From: Hofstenia miamia
Taxonomy: Eukaryota; Xenacoelomorpha; Acoela; Hofsteniidae
Reading direction: 5' to 3'
Length of the DNA: 64,000 bases
NCBI GenBank assembly: GCA_900660155.1
Contig: CABFPE010000211.1
Coordinates: 265,869 to 329,868, forward strand
Within the stretch, counting starts at the first letter, position 1. Every line of letters begins with the position of its first letter. The notes under the pieces were generated by a model, which saw only the letters and a program-made list of their open reading frames with translations, had not been told where the DNA came from and ran no database searches. Below are positions 11,200 through 21,000 of the stretch, piece by piece. The translations under genes and the position numbers were made by a program.

Positions 11200-12305
11200 C
11201 AATTTCTTAATAAAACCATAATCATTATAAATTTGCAATGTATTATGAAATTAAGTAAACTAAATTTTCACAAGTTTAATAGTTAATTATTTATAAATTT
11301 CAAATAGCAGCAGATATAAAACACACTATAGATTACACAGTATTGAAGAATGGAGTTCTCCTATTTAGCTAGAAGTCTATGATAAAACTAATACTGATTC
11401 AGTAATATATGTTATAAACTTGCTTCGTTGTTTCACCACCTGTAACTTAATATTTTATTAAATAAAATTGAAGGTACAATAGCTTGACCGACTGTTTGAG
11501 AACCAAAATTTCGGATATCTTGTGAATGGCCAATTTCAAAATTTGTTTAGAGTAACATCTTGTAGTTTTATTAACATGAAAACTTTAGTTCAATATTTAA
11601 TCATTCTTCATTTATGCATTCTACTACGCCTCCAATAACCACCATTCAACATTCAGTGTTCACTTGAAATGTACGTTTTAATTCATTGTATTAAGCGCTA
11701 CAGAACGAAAATATATTGTAATGCACTATGATAATAAACCATAATTTCCTTAAATTGCTATATGAAGAAGGATTTGACCAATAGACGTCACTTAATCGGT
11801 TAACATACAAAATTTTACTAAGGCTTATGGCAATATAATAATTTATAATTACATACATGTTTAGTTACAAGTTCTAAGAATTTGTCAAAAATACTAGCCA
11901 ATTGAATCTATACAGCTGAATTTTTCAAACGAGGTTAATAGTAAATATTTGTAAATTTCAAATAACAGTAGATACAGAACTGCTTCCACACTATATAACT
12001 AAAATAAATAATAGTTAACAAGCATATACAAATATGAAGTTATAGTTTATGAAAACACACAAAAATATAATGTAAGTATACTATTCCATATTTATTAATT
12101 TTCACTATTATATATGTAATTTGAATCATTCATATACATAGGTAAGTATACTTCTATGCTGGCATTCATTGGATAACTGGTTAGAACACTAAAATTGGAT
12201 AATATGTGATGAAGTACTTGTCATAATTTCTCATTATCTTCATATGTCTATGTAACTGCTTTTGAAATGAGATTGGTGTAAGTAGTAACATATTACAAGG
12301 TAAAG
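11200..12305 (+). repeat. 3' flank of copy D including R1
   Basis: The first 200 bp match the copy A and C flanks. A stretch at 11480-11720 resembles decayed rungs of the gene family (matching about 4180-4600). R1 occupies 11791-12182, and homology to 17302-17440 continues to about 12305. Nothing here is open for translation. Confidence 0.6.
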
Positions 12306-13345
12306 AACAATAAGAAATGCAATAAGATGAGTGAAGAGCTTAAAAAATAATGTATATAGACCAATAACTTTGCATAATTAACTAAATTCGTAGCACGCGG
12401 TACATATTTAAGAACAATAGCACAAGAAACTTGAAATAACTATTATTAAACAAATTACCTGATTTAAAAGTATATTTTTGCAAATCTATAAATGTTTAGT
12501 TTAAAGAAGTCCTTATCTTAGGTAAAATTTCCAATTCCTTTTTGATAAAAATATAAATATATTAATTTCGATTACTCAATGTGTTTTACTCGTATTATTA
12601 TTATAACAAATAATATATTTTAAACATTGCACCCAATTATCGCCGATAGTCCTTGCACATCTCTTGCAAGTATTGACATTTTCTGACAGCATTTTTCAAT
12701 TCTAATGTATATAGATGTATACATTTGAATTATACTATTAAGAATACATAAAAGACGCAAGATATTTCTGGTTAATAAAATTTCTTCTAGAGAACAAATT
12801 CTCTTCTCTTATACACATCTCAAGTAAGAAACACTTGAATTACACTAAAAAAGTTATAAATTTACATAAATGTACATCTATATCGCCTATCTTGTATTTG
12901 GGTTAATAGATAAAAAAAGTCCCAGTTTTCTGTGCTATTCTCCTTAAATATGCACCCTATTCTATACCTTCGCCTATACTTTTATGGTGCCATGAAATAT
13001 TTTATTCATATACGAAGGCTAGAGAAAGTGAACTAAGCTTTACTTAAAGAAGAATTTCAATTTACAACAAATAGTGCTGATAATTCATTCAGAGTAGATA
13101 ATATACCCGATAGATATAATTACGTCATCCGCAATACGCAATAATTATACTGTCCCTTTGTGATTGCTAATAAAACATTGTTAGGCAATGGGGGATATTC
13201 ATGAAATTTTGAAATGTTTTAAAATGTATAATTTCTATATAATCGGTAGCGAAATTAGCAAAAAAATGGTTTCCAGTTTTTAAAATTTCCTAGATTTTAA
13301 AATATTACAGATTTTGTTTTAATCCCATATCTGACCTCTTACAAA
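12306..13345. other. AT-rich intergenic stretch
   Basis: About 1 kb without a convincing ORF, RNA gene or repeat match. Confidence 0.4.
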
Positions 13346-14110
13346 TACCGAAAACCATAACAGTGTTATGTGTTATGTATTTTATTGTTTATATCATTCA
13401 GTATTTACGAGTTAGCATTTTTTTTGAAGAAAATTTCAAGTTCGATAGAGTTTCTTCAGATTTAAATAATTCCAAGTTTTTATATTGTAATATTGGATTT
13501 TTTTTACAAATATTGTTCGCGTTTTATTGATTTATTTTTATTTTCCGAGATCTTCGATTGCTAACACATTTGAGTTGTTGAAATTCTTGACGTAACTCCA
13601 ATAAACTTATGTGTTGAATGCAACTTAGCTTATATTTAGGCGTTATTGTACTTTAGGGGACCCAGTTAATGTGACGTCATAAAAGTGGTTTAAAACTCTA
13701 ACCCTAACCCCAATCCCTCACCCAAAACTTGGGTGTTTTGCAAAAAATTAATCACCAAGCTGAAATGCAATATAATTGCATTGGTTGGGGAGTAGGGTTA
13801 GGGTTAAGGTTAGAGTTTAATACCCATTTTATGACGTCACTCAAACTGGGTCCCCTAAAGTACAATAACGCCTATATTTATACCGAAAACTATAATAGGT
13901 TATGTATTAAATGTATTGTTTATGTCCTTCGAGTTTTTACATTTTAAGTTAGCACATTTTTGAAAAAATTTCAAGTTCAATAGTTCTTTTAGACTTCAAT
14001 ACAATTCCAAGTTTTATATTTATATTTTTCAATATTGAAACTTGTTTAAAATAATGGATTTTTTCTGAAATCTTCAATTGCTTATTCATTTCAGGTTGAA
14101 GACTGATTCT
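13346..14110 (+). repeat. degenerate tandem duplication split by a MITE
   Basis: Bases 13346-13590 (starting accgaaaaccataac) resemble 13882-14110 (starting accgaaaactataat), including aatttcaagttc, aattccaagttt and the run around atcttcgattgct. The two halves are perhaps 75% alike, and the MITE at 13638-13873 lies between them. The duplication is older than the MITE insertion. Confidence 0.6.
13638..13873. mobile_element. MITE with long terminal inverted repeats
   Basis: A 236-bp element bounded by aggcgttattgtactttagg and its inverse, flanked by the 6-bp direct repeat atattt at 13632-13637 and 13874-13879. The inverted repeats extend about 75 bp inward, through a gacgtca motif and a ctaaccctaacc stretch. 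It has no coding capacity. The superfamily is uncertain from a 6-bp duplication. A second, partial copy lies at 14952-15010. Confidence 0.85.
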
Positions 14111-14196
14111 TTTTTGATTTATATATTAGTATAGTACACAGATTATATTTTTTCAATGATCACCAAACATAACGATTATATACTTTTTAGAGTAAT

Positions 14197-14431
14197 ATGA
14201 GATATAAGTGCTGTTTTGTTCCAACATGTCACATAACAAGTAAAAATAATCCTAATATTTGGTTCTTGAGTGTTCCAATAAACAGAAATTTGCGAATTTC
14301 TTGGTTTAATGCTGTGAATTGAAAAGATGCTGTAAATCCACCGAAATACCCTATGTTTGTTTGTGAAAAACATTTTGATTTAAAAAATGATATGGTAAAT
14401 TATTATCAATTTATGCAAAAAATATCTTAAG
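14197..14431 (+). pseudogene. THAP zinc-finger domain sequence, broken
   Basis: Starting at an ATG, the frame encodes the THAP pattern: CCFVPTC at the start (C-x4-C), a tryptophan in RISWFNAV, the basic/proline stretch NPPKYP and the closing CEKHF (C-x2-H). THAP domains are C2CH DNA-binding modules of host regulators and of P-element-like transposases. A TGA at 14320-14322 interrupts the domain after WFNAVN. The following 14440-14590 and 14630-14750 have open, Ser/Pro-rich frames that could be later exons of the same gene. The TGA makes a pseudogene or transposon remnant more likely than an active gene. Confidence 0.65.
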
Positions 14432-14439
14432 TCTGGCAT

Positions 14440-14775
14440 ATCTCACAATTGTTCGCCTGCCATCAAGAACCATGTGCATCAATGCAATCACCTGTGCACT
14501 CGCCTATTCAGCAATACAAAGAATTGTCACCCTATTCAAGAGAAGCTGGACTTCCTCCTTCATTTGATAAAGAATGTCAAACATTTGAATTGCAGTTGTG
14601 TATTTTTAACTAATTTGATATTTTAGGATCCACCGACAACTTGCATCAAAAAAATTCAAACGGATTATTTTTATGAAAGTCCTGATATTAGTATGTCTTC
14701 CTCTCTCACGTCTGAATATTCCCCAACTACTACATCATTTGCCTGTTTATTATACAGTTTAATTAGATTTAAGTA
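14440..14775 (+). other. possible downstream exons of the THAP sequence
   Basis: One frame at about 14446-14595 reads MQSPVHSPIQQYKELSPYSR and onward to FELQ. After a plausible acceptor (gatattttag at about 14631) another open stretch reads DPPTTCIKKIQTDYFYESPD. Composition resembles the linker of THAP proteins, but splice donors are weak. Weakly supported. Confidence 0.3.
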
Positions 14776-14779
14776 ATGT

Positions 14780-15565
14780 CGCGTAATCAGAAAGAAGGAA
14801 GTCACCCTGAAGTGGATTCTGTGCTGCTGAGAAGGTGCAACAGCTTGAGGAAAAACTACGTCAAAAAACCAATATTAAATTTGATTTTGGAGTAGAGAAG
14901 CTTGAACAGTATGGCTGTAGAGATAATGTGAGGATTTCTGGGATTCTGTTNTTATTGTACTTTAGGGGACCCAGTTAATGTGAAGTCATAAAAGTGGTTT
15001 AAAACTCTAAGAGATGCAGTGAGTAAATGTGTGAAGATCAATGTAGAGGGCATCTCAGTTTGTCATAGATTGCCAACTAGGAATGGTGAATGCTCTACTA
15101 TCATAGCAAAGTAAATAAATAATAGATTATTTCATAAGTCAAATTTAAAAATATGTCACATAAATGTAAGGTTGTTAAATAAGATTTTTGAATCTGTAGA
15201 AGCTTTTATCAGTACTAACTCTAATCTTTCAGCTTTATGTCTAACTGAGACATGGATTAAAGAAAATNCTGTTTAGACAAGGTGAGGACATCTACAAAGT
15301 GGTAAGAGATGCAGTGAGTAAATGTGTGAAGATCAATGTAGAGGGCATCTCAGTTTGTCATAGATTGCCAACTAGGAATGGTGAATGCTCTATACTATCA
15401 TAGCAAAGTAAATAAATAATAGATTATTTCATAAGTCAAATTTAAAAATATGTCACATAAATATAAGGTCATTAAATAAGATTTTTGAATCTGTAGAAGC
15501 TTTTATCAGTACTAACTCTAATCTTTCAGCTTTATGTCTAACTGAGACATGGATTAAAGAAAATT
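14780..15565 (+). mobile_element. LINE ORF1 end and endonuclease start (CR1-like)
   Basis: The 14790-14950 part encodes a coiled-coil stretch, then EKLEQYGCRDNVRISGIL, matching the LEQYxRRxNVRIxGI signature of LINE ORF1-type proteins. After the assembly joins, the frame continues with RQGEDIYKVVRDAV, GISVCHRLPTRNGEC and a stop, then an APE endonuclease start HINIRSLNKIFESVEAF and LCLTETWIKEN. The remainder of the endonuclease and all of the RT are missing. A piece of it (15011-15267) is repeated at 15306-15565 between single-N joins, so the apparent duplication is suspect. Confidence 0.75.
14952..15010 (+). repeat. partial copy of the 13.6-kb MITE
   Basis: Fifty-nine bases match one end of the element at 13638-13873 with one difference in the gacgtca motif (gaagtca). 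It begins right after the single N at 14951 and fuses to LINE ORF1 sequence at 15011. Confidence 0.75.
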
Positions 15566-15667
15566 AAGATTAAGACAAGATTGTTAAAATTTAATATATT
15601 CACAAATTTCTTTGTGGCATGTTTTTTGCATTCATCCTTAATATTTATGCATGTCTATGATATATAG

Positions 15668-16024
15668 CCAGGGTTTTCAAATTGAGTTTGAGTTATTCAG
15701 GCTGAGTTTGAGCTTTTACTTTTTGAGTTTAAGTTTGAGTATTTTTAAGTACAATTCTGAGTTTGATCAAGTTTTTTCTAAATCTGAGTTTCTTATAGTA
15801 AAAAACCATTTATTTTACAATCATTCTAAGCTGAAAATTAGTAATTGTGATTGGTAAAGCAACTGAAATTTAAAACAATTTAATTTTTACAGTATTTTCC
15901 TGTGGAAATTTTGATAGAGTTCATCTTCAAGTTTTGATTATATTTCTTTTGACCTTTTCCAATCAAGGTTTGTGAGCTTATTTGAGTTCAAGTTCTTAAC
16001 ATTCCAATTACTTGAAAACCCTGG
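15668..16024. mobile_element. MITE with ccagggttttcaa ends (hAT-like?)
   Basis: The stretch starts ccagggttttcaa and ends with its inverse ttgaaaaccctgg. The interior is made of degenerate gagtttgag repeats, and there is no coding capacity. The cAGGG terminus is compatible with hAT elements. The right flank is masked by the single N at 16025, so the target duplication cannot be checked. Confidence 0.65.
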
Positions 16025-16025
16025 N

Positions 16026-16653
16026 TTTTTCACAAGAATTGGAAATTTGGAATAATTCATACACAAAAAATGCCTTGCAGAAATCAATTACATATATTTA
16101 TATTTTTTCAGTTAAAGGAAAAGAAGCTCATGTACGTATGTCTAATGAACAATTTTCAAGCAATATCTGCAAGAACTATTACAAAATTCATACACTGAAA
16201 GAATCTGTCAATGCCTCCGTCATAATGAAGAACAGTCTTTTTAATGTGGACTATCAAATGGAATCTTGCAACTTGATAAAAATAAGCGAAGCCATAAATC
16301 TGGCGACTTCCAATGTAACACTTCGAACCTCAAAAGGAAATCTCCAAAACTTACAAAATAAATGTTCTTTTAAATTATCAGTTATACCAATTAACTATTG
16401 TCGAAATGTTCGATTTCATTATTATCCAGTGATTACCATGTTTATTTTTGTATTTCTGCTAGGCGTATCAACAAAGTTTTTAATGGATGTCACCTTTACA
16501 CATAATTATGATATTTTCCTGTGTGGAAAACTTCCAGGTGAAAACAAATCAACTCAAACATGGCATTCATATCATCTTAACCAAAGATTGAGACAAATAC
16601 AAGAAAATCAGGGCAATATCTACGATAATCCAGGAAATGATGAAGTTAACTAA
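16026..16653 (+). pseudogene. 5'-truncated beta-helix membrane protein, copy E
   Basis: From the single N at 16025 the frame is open to the stop at 16653 and matches copy C from residue 292 to the end with about 95% identity, including the transmembrane segment and the full Arg-rich tail ending GNDEVN. The signal peptide and first seven rungs are not present here. Because the 5' edge is an assembly join beside a MITE, the missing half may be a true truncation or lie elsewhere. The very high similarity to copy C points to recent duplication or gene conversion. Confidence 0.7.
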
Positions 16654-17466
16654 AAACATAATCATTATAAATTTGCAATGCATTATGATATTAAATAAAC
16701 TAGTTTTTTGCCTAAATTGCCAGATTTAATCAAATATTTTTCAGCAATGTGACCAATAGACGTCACTTAGTCGGTTAATATATAAAAAGGGTTACGGCAA
16801 AACAATTTGTAATTACATACATGTTTAGGTACAAGTTTTAAGAATTTGCTAAAAATATTAGCCAATAGAATCTATACAGCTGAATTTTTCCCATCAAGGT
16901 AAATAGAAACTATTTGTACATAACAGCCATAACAGTAGATAGAGAACTGCTTCAACAGTATACAACTAAAATGAGGAATAGTAACAAATATATTAAAATA
17001 TGAAAAAAACTGTTTATTAAAAGGAAATGTGTGCACTCAAATTTATACACAAAAATATAATGTAAGTATACTATTTCATATTTATTAATTTTCACTACTT
17101 TATTTGTAATTTGAATGAATCATTCATATACATTGGTAAGTATACTTCTATGCTGGCATTCATTGGATAAATTGTTCTAAACATAGTAACAATAAATTAA
17201 TAAAAAAAATAAAAATAATATATAAAAATAACAAGTTAATGCACAAATAATCTGGGGATTTTTAGCATTGTAAAGNGTAAGTATACTTCTATGCTGGCAT
17301 TCATTGGATAACTGGTTAGAACACTAAAATTGGATAATATGTGATGAACTACTTGTCATAATTTCTCGTTATCTACATATGTCTATGTAAATGCTTTTGG
17401 GATGAGATTGGGGTAAGTAGTAACATATTACATGAGAAATATTTAATACTCCAATTTAACTGCAAA
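16654..17466 (+). repeat. 3' flank of copy E with R1
   Basis: This matches the flanks of copies A, C and D; R1 lies at 16751-17173. Two single-N joins (17276, 17467) enclose 17277-17466, which repeats the end of R1 and its continuation seen at 12142-12330. The 45 bp before the first N (17231-17275) are repeated exactly after the second (17468-17512). Confidence 0.65.
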
Positions 17467-17742
17467 NACAAGTTAATGCACAAATAATCTGGGGATTTTT
17501 AGCATTGTAAAGTGTATTTGTTTTTATTTTTTGTAAGTGCTTAGATAAATATACATCATTCATTCATTCATCATCTTCCTCAGATGATGATATTTCCAAA
17601 CAATACCTTTTGCACAATCCCCGGCATTATTTACAATTATCAAAAGAAAATATTTCAATTTTAAATGTATTGGTTGATCACATCAATGTTCAAGATACAA
17701 CTTTTTCAAAAATGAACTGAATTTTAGTAGTACTATTGTTAA

Positions 17743-17826
17743 TGAGCCATAGTGAAATGGTACCACGCTTAGTTTGCTGAGAACTCAGTTGACTAAGAAA
17801 TATTGGTTCAAATCCAGTTGGCTCAA
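17743..17826 (+). tRNA. tRNA-like sequence with a possible intron
   Basis: A perfect 7-bp acceptor stem (tgagcca/tggctca), an A-box-like tagtgaaatgg, a T arm attgg-ttcaaat-ccagt with B box ggttcaaatcc, and a discriminator A fit a tRNA of 84 nt. The anticodon stem cttag/ctaag encloses 20 nt rather than 7, which would fit a 13-nt intron. The anticodon is then uncertain (possibly TGC), and the base after it is not the usual purine. It could be a real gene, a decayed tRNA or a tRNA-derived SINE head. Confidence 0.5.
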
Positions 17827-17898
17827 TTATTTAGTTTTATAACATTTCTTGAAATTTAATATGAACTTTAGGTTATATATTTCATATTGTTAAAATGA

Positions 17899-17967
17899 TG
17901 GACTTGGCAGGAGTTGAACCTGCAAATGTACCATACTTAATGGTACAGTTCCATACAACCAGAATCC
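17899..17967 (-). tRNA. tRNA-like sequence, minus strand
   Basis: On the minus strand a T arm gcagg-ttcaact-cctgc with a good B box (ggttcaactcc) is followed by caagtcc and discriminator A. An anticodon arm tacca-ttaagta-tggta has a 7-nt loop that would read AAG. The D arm is short. The acceptor stem pairs at only five of seven positions, and the overall length is 69 nt. It lies convergent to and 72 bp from the sequence at 17743. It is probably a decayed tRNA or a tRNA-derived repeat rather than a working gene. Confidence 0.4.
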
Positions 17968-17971
17968 TCAA

Positions 17972-17973
17972 AC

Positions 17974-18023
<50 letters not shown>
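17972..18023. repeat. (AT)n microsatellite
   Basis: About 50 bp of alternating AT. Similar runs occur at about 23732-23763, 27161-27188, 28169-28213, 28362-28400, 40136-40170, 60987-61011 and 62608-62630. Confidence 0.95.
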
Positions 18024-18024
<1 letters not shown>

Positions 18025-20320
18025 CAGATTGTGCCAATAAAACTTGAAAAAGTTTGCTAAACTTCTTTATTCTACAAAATCATTTAGCGAATGCTAAAAA
18101 TTTTCAAAATTTTTTATTCAGAAGTATAACTAGCTAGTATTCTTCTAATTTCTTGTTCTTGATTAAAGGGGCTACCATATTTAGACCAATTAGTGACAAA
18201 CAGCTCTACAATATTGAATTCTTCGTTCTTTCAACCCAACTAAATATATTAATGTGGAAACCAAGAATTTATTATTTTTCAAAGTTCAATATTTGTCGAG
18301 GATATATTCCTCAATTAAATATAATTTTCTTTGAATGGAAGGTAACGAATAACTAACGCCTTTTTATTCTCATCGCTTCATGAAAGTTTTGCCATCACCT
18401 GCCTTCATAAATAATATATAGCCTTACCATTCACCTTAATAAATTTTTACACCTTTCCCTTTACCTACTACACTCCAAGTACGGTATATTTATATTGCAA
18501 TTTATCGCTGTAGTCTAATTAAACGAATAATATCATTCATTTTTATTAAAGTTTAGAAAGATATTTCAATATATAACGTGCAAAAACTGTAAAATATTCT
18601 AATTAACACCTAGATCTTAAAAAATTCTTAGTTTCTTCTTTTTCTCGAAGATCTCTTTCTAAGATTGTGTTTGAAATACAATAGAGTTCGGTAGTAGATA
18701 TAATAACACCGTGAGTATACTATCAATCGATCGGACTCGGACGTCTCTTCTAAGAGTGCTGACATGTGTTGAGTCTGACAATGGTGGGTTGGATCTCTCT
18801 TTGCCTTCACAAACAAAAACTACTAACAAATAGTTTGCAACTATGATCTCGCAAAGAAAGGCTGGAACAGATAGCTGCTTCAACTTGGTATAGCAAATAT
18901 TGGCCCAAGACATATTTCACCGCAGATAATGCCCCAATGGTCACTAGCTGATAATTGCTTTCAACAAAAATGTTTTCGAGAATAAAATTGGCGAAATAAA
19001 TAATATTCTTTAATAGTATATGTTATATAACCAATGACAATGCAATGACTTTAACAGTTCAGGGTAGGGGAGGTAACAGGGTCTGTTGTTAACAGCAGAA
19101 GCTGTTAATTGTAACAACGTCATGCACGCTATTCATAGGTAATCAAATTGGTTTCAACCACAAAGCACTTTCATACAATGTTTTGCTTCCTCGTTGGTTG
19201 TTTTTAGTCGTATTATAAGTGGCTATGTAAGCTAAGTTATATTTGTGCATTATAGTGTACAAACCTAATTTTTGGGTATTACTTTCAAATTTTGTATCAA
19301 ATTGGGATTAGTTGCCCATATTGTAAACTGGTAAAGAACTCCTGCAACAAGTAGAGCAGTCACAGTGAAAAAGGGAAACAAGGAGGGCAACATTGTCCTT
19401 TGAGAGTCAACTTCACATATTTTGTAGTTTTTTAAATTTTACCTTCAACTTTAGAAAAGAATAATTTTGGTTATAAACTTATTAGTAGTAGTGTATATGG
19501 GCCCAGACATCGTTGTAATCCCTAGTAAAGGTAATTGGCATTATACTGTGCAAACGTCATATTTTGAAATCTAGCAAACTAAATTGACATTTTTTTTGTT
19601 TTAAAATTGAAAATTTTAATTTTTTTTATATTTGCAAAATACCTGCTTTTAATATTATCAGATTTTTTGTCTAATGACTGCTTTCTTCTCCTTAAGCGAA
19701 AGCATTTTATTTTAAAAAGCCATTTAAAAAATGTTTTTCGTATATTTTGTACTCTACAAAATGCAGTATATATGAAAGTTTAGTAGTTTTACACAGAGCC
19801 GAATAAATGTATATATTGATAGATAATATTCATTAATACGTATCAATATATAACAATTATTCGATAAAATAATTGAAAAGTACATTTTTTTATTATTTAT
19901 TAATATCTATTTCTATTCAATCATGGAGTTCTGCTATGTTATTGATTGTAGCACAACTCCATAATTTAATTTATTATGAAAAATTTTTTGCGAGTGTGGT
20001 GGGATGGGTAGGAATTTGCGACTGAAGCCACAGCAAATTCTTGATGGACCAAATTTGTGACCTGCGATAAGTTTGGCACTTTAATTATAGGGCAACAGTT
20101 TGCAATCAAATGATCTATTCTAAAACTGTGCATCCAAAATGGTTTAGTGGCACCGATTTACGGATTTCTTCTTTTCATTGGTCAAAAGTATAATACTAGT
20201 GTATTATTGGTTAACGCTTTCTTGAATCAATTAATATTATTTTTCTTTCACAGACAATGCATACTTAATGACAATAATACACTACACTCCTTCGAAAATT
20301 TCGTATGATCCTAGATAATG
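18024..20320. other. gene-poor AT-rich stretch
   Basis: No ORF here carries a recognisable domain; the 84-codon minus-strand frame at 18659-18913 has no features. A short GC-richer patch at 18710-18800 is unexplained. Confidence 0.4.
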
Positions 20321-20329
20321 TACACACAC

Positions 20330-20460
20330 ACAAATCCCCAACAAACACACCACACAATTATATATGTATATGTGTTACTATTATTTTGTAAATAGTTTTT
20401 AGTTTATAGTCTTGTACCAAAGATATTTTGCAATAAATTGCTTTTGACTCCTTAAATTAA
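20330..20460 (+). repeat. LINE 3'-tail-like repeat
   Basis: This shares with 40340-40462 the order cacacac, ttgtaaata, gtttatagt/gtttgtagt, caataaattgctttgactc. A looser version follows the LINE ORF at 30200-30290. It probably represents solo 3' ends of the CR1-like LINEs in this genome. Confidence 0.4.
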
Positions 20461-20629
20461 GTTGAAAAATATTTGCATTCTCTTGAAATGAATTGATAAA
20501 AACTTTTTGGTGGTTTCCAACTATAATTATTAGTATAATCTATAAATTTGAGGAAATGGTCATGTGTTTAGGCTATATTTAAATATAAATTCATTAATAT
20601 CATAGATAGGATGATGATGTAATTACCAC

Positions 20630-21000
20630 TTTGCACCTCACCCGCAGTGAGTGGGCCCGCAACCGCACCACTCCCGCATGATTGTTAGAAAAATTCACCA
20701 GCACCAGCAACAAACCCGCTATTTTTTAAATTCCACCTGTCATTTCAAGTGATTATTCCAAAAAATGTCAATCACCGAATTGAATTTCTATAAATTTTAA
20801 TTTAATTAAGTGAATGATGCCAAATATATTATATTATATAGATTTCGTAGTATTAGCTTAGTATTACCCATGTAACAATATAAAAAAGTTCACCAGCAGC
20901 GCACGACAACATGCGTGGCATTTAAAATTCGGTACCCGCATTGCACTTCACCTGTGCGGGTGCGGGTAAAGCCGCAACCCACGTGGGTAAGAACACGACC
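20630..21000. repeat. GC-rich repeat unit of unknown class
   Basis: An island of gcgggtgcggg-type sequence at both ends (20641-20690 and 20930-20995) within otherwise AT-rich DNA. Both ends share ttgcacctcacc/ttgcacttcacc in direct orientation. No coding capacity or clean inverted ends were seen. A non-autonomous DNA transposon is possible. Confidence 0.4.

Noticed and set aside
13690-13812. Telomere-like ctaaccc/gggttag repeats
   Set aside because: Only two or three units on each side, in inverted orientation inside the arms of a MITE; not a telomere or an ancient fusion site.
17520-17600. cattcattcattcatc and cagatgatgatg short repeats as a possible CRISPR or satellite
   Set aside because: Too short and irregular, no spacer structure; ordinary low-complexity sequence in a eukaryotic genome.
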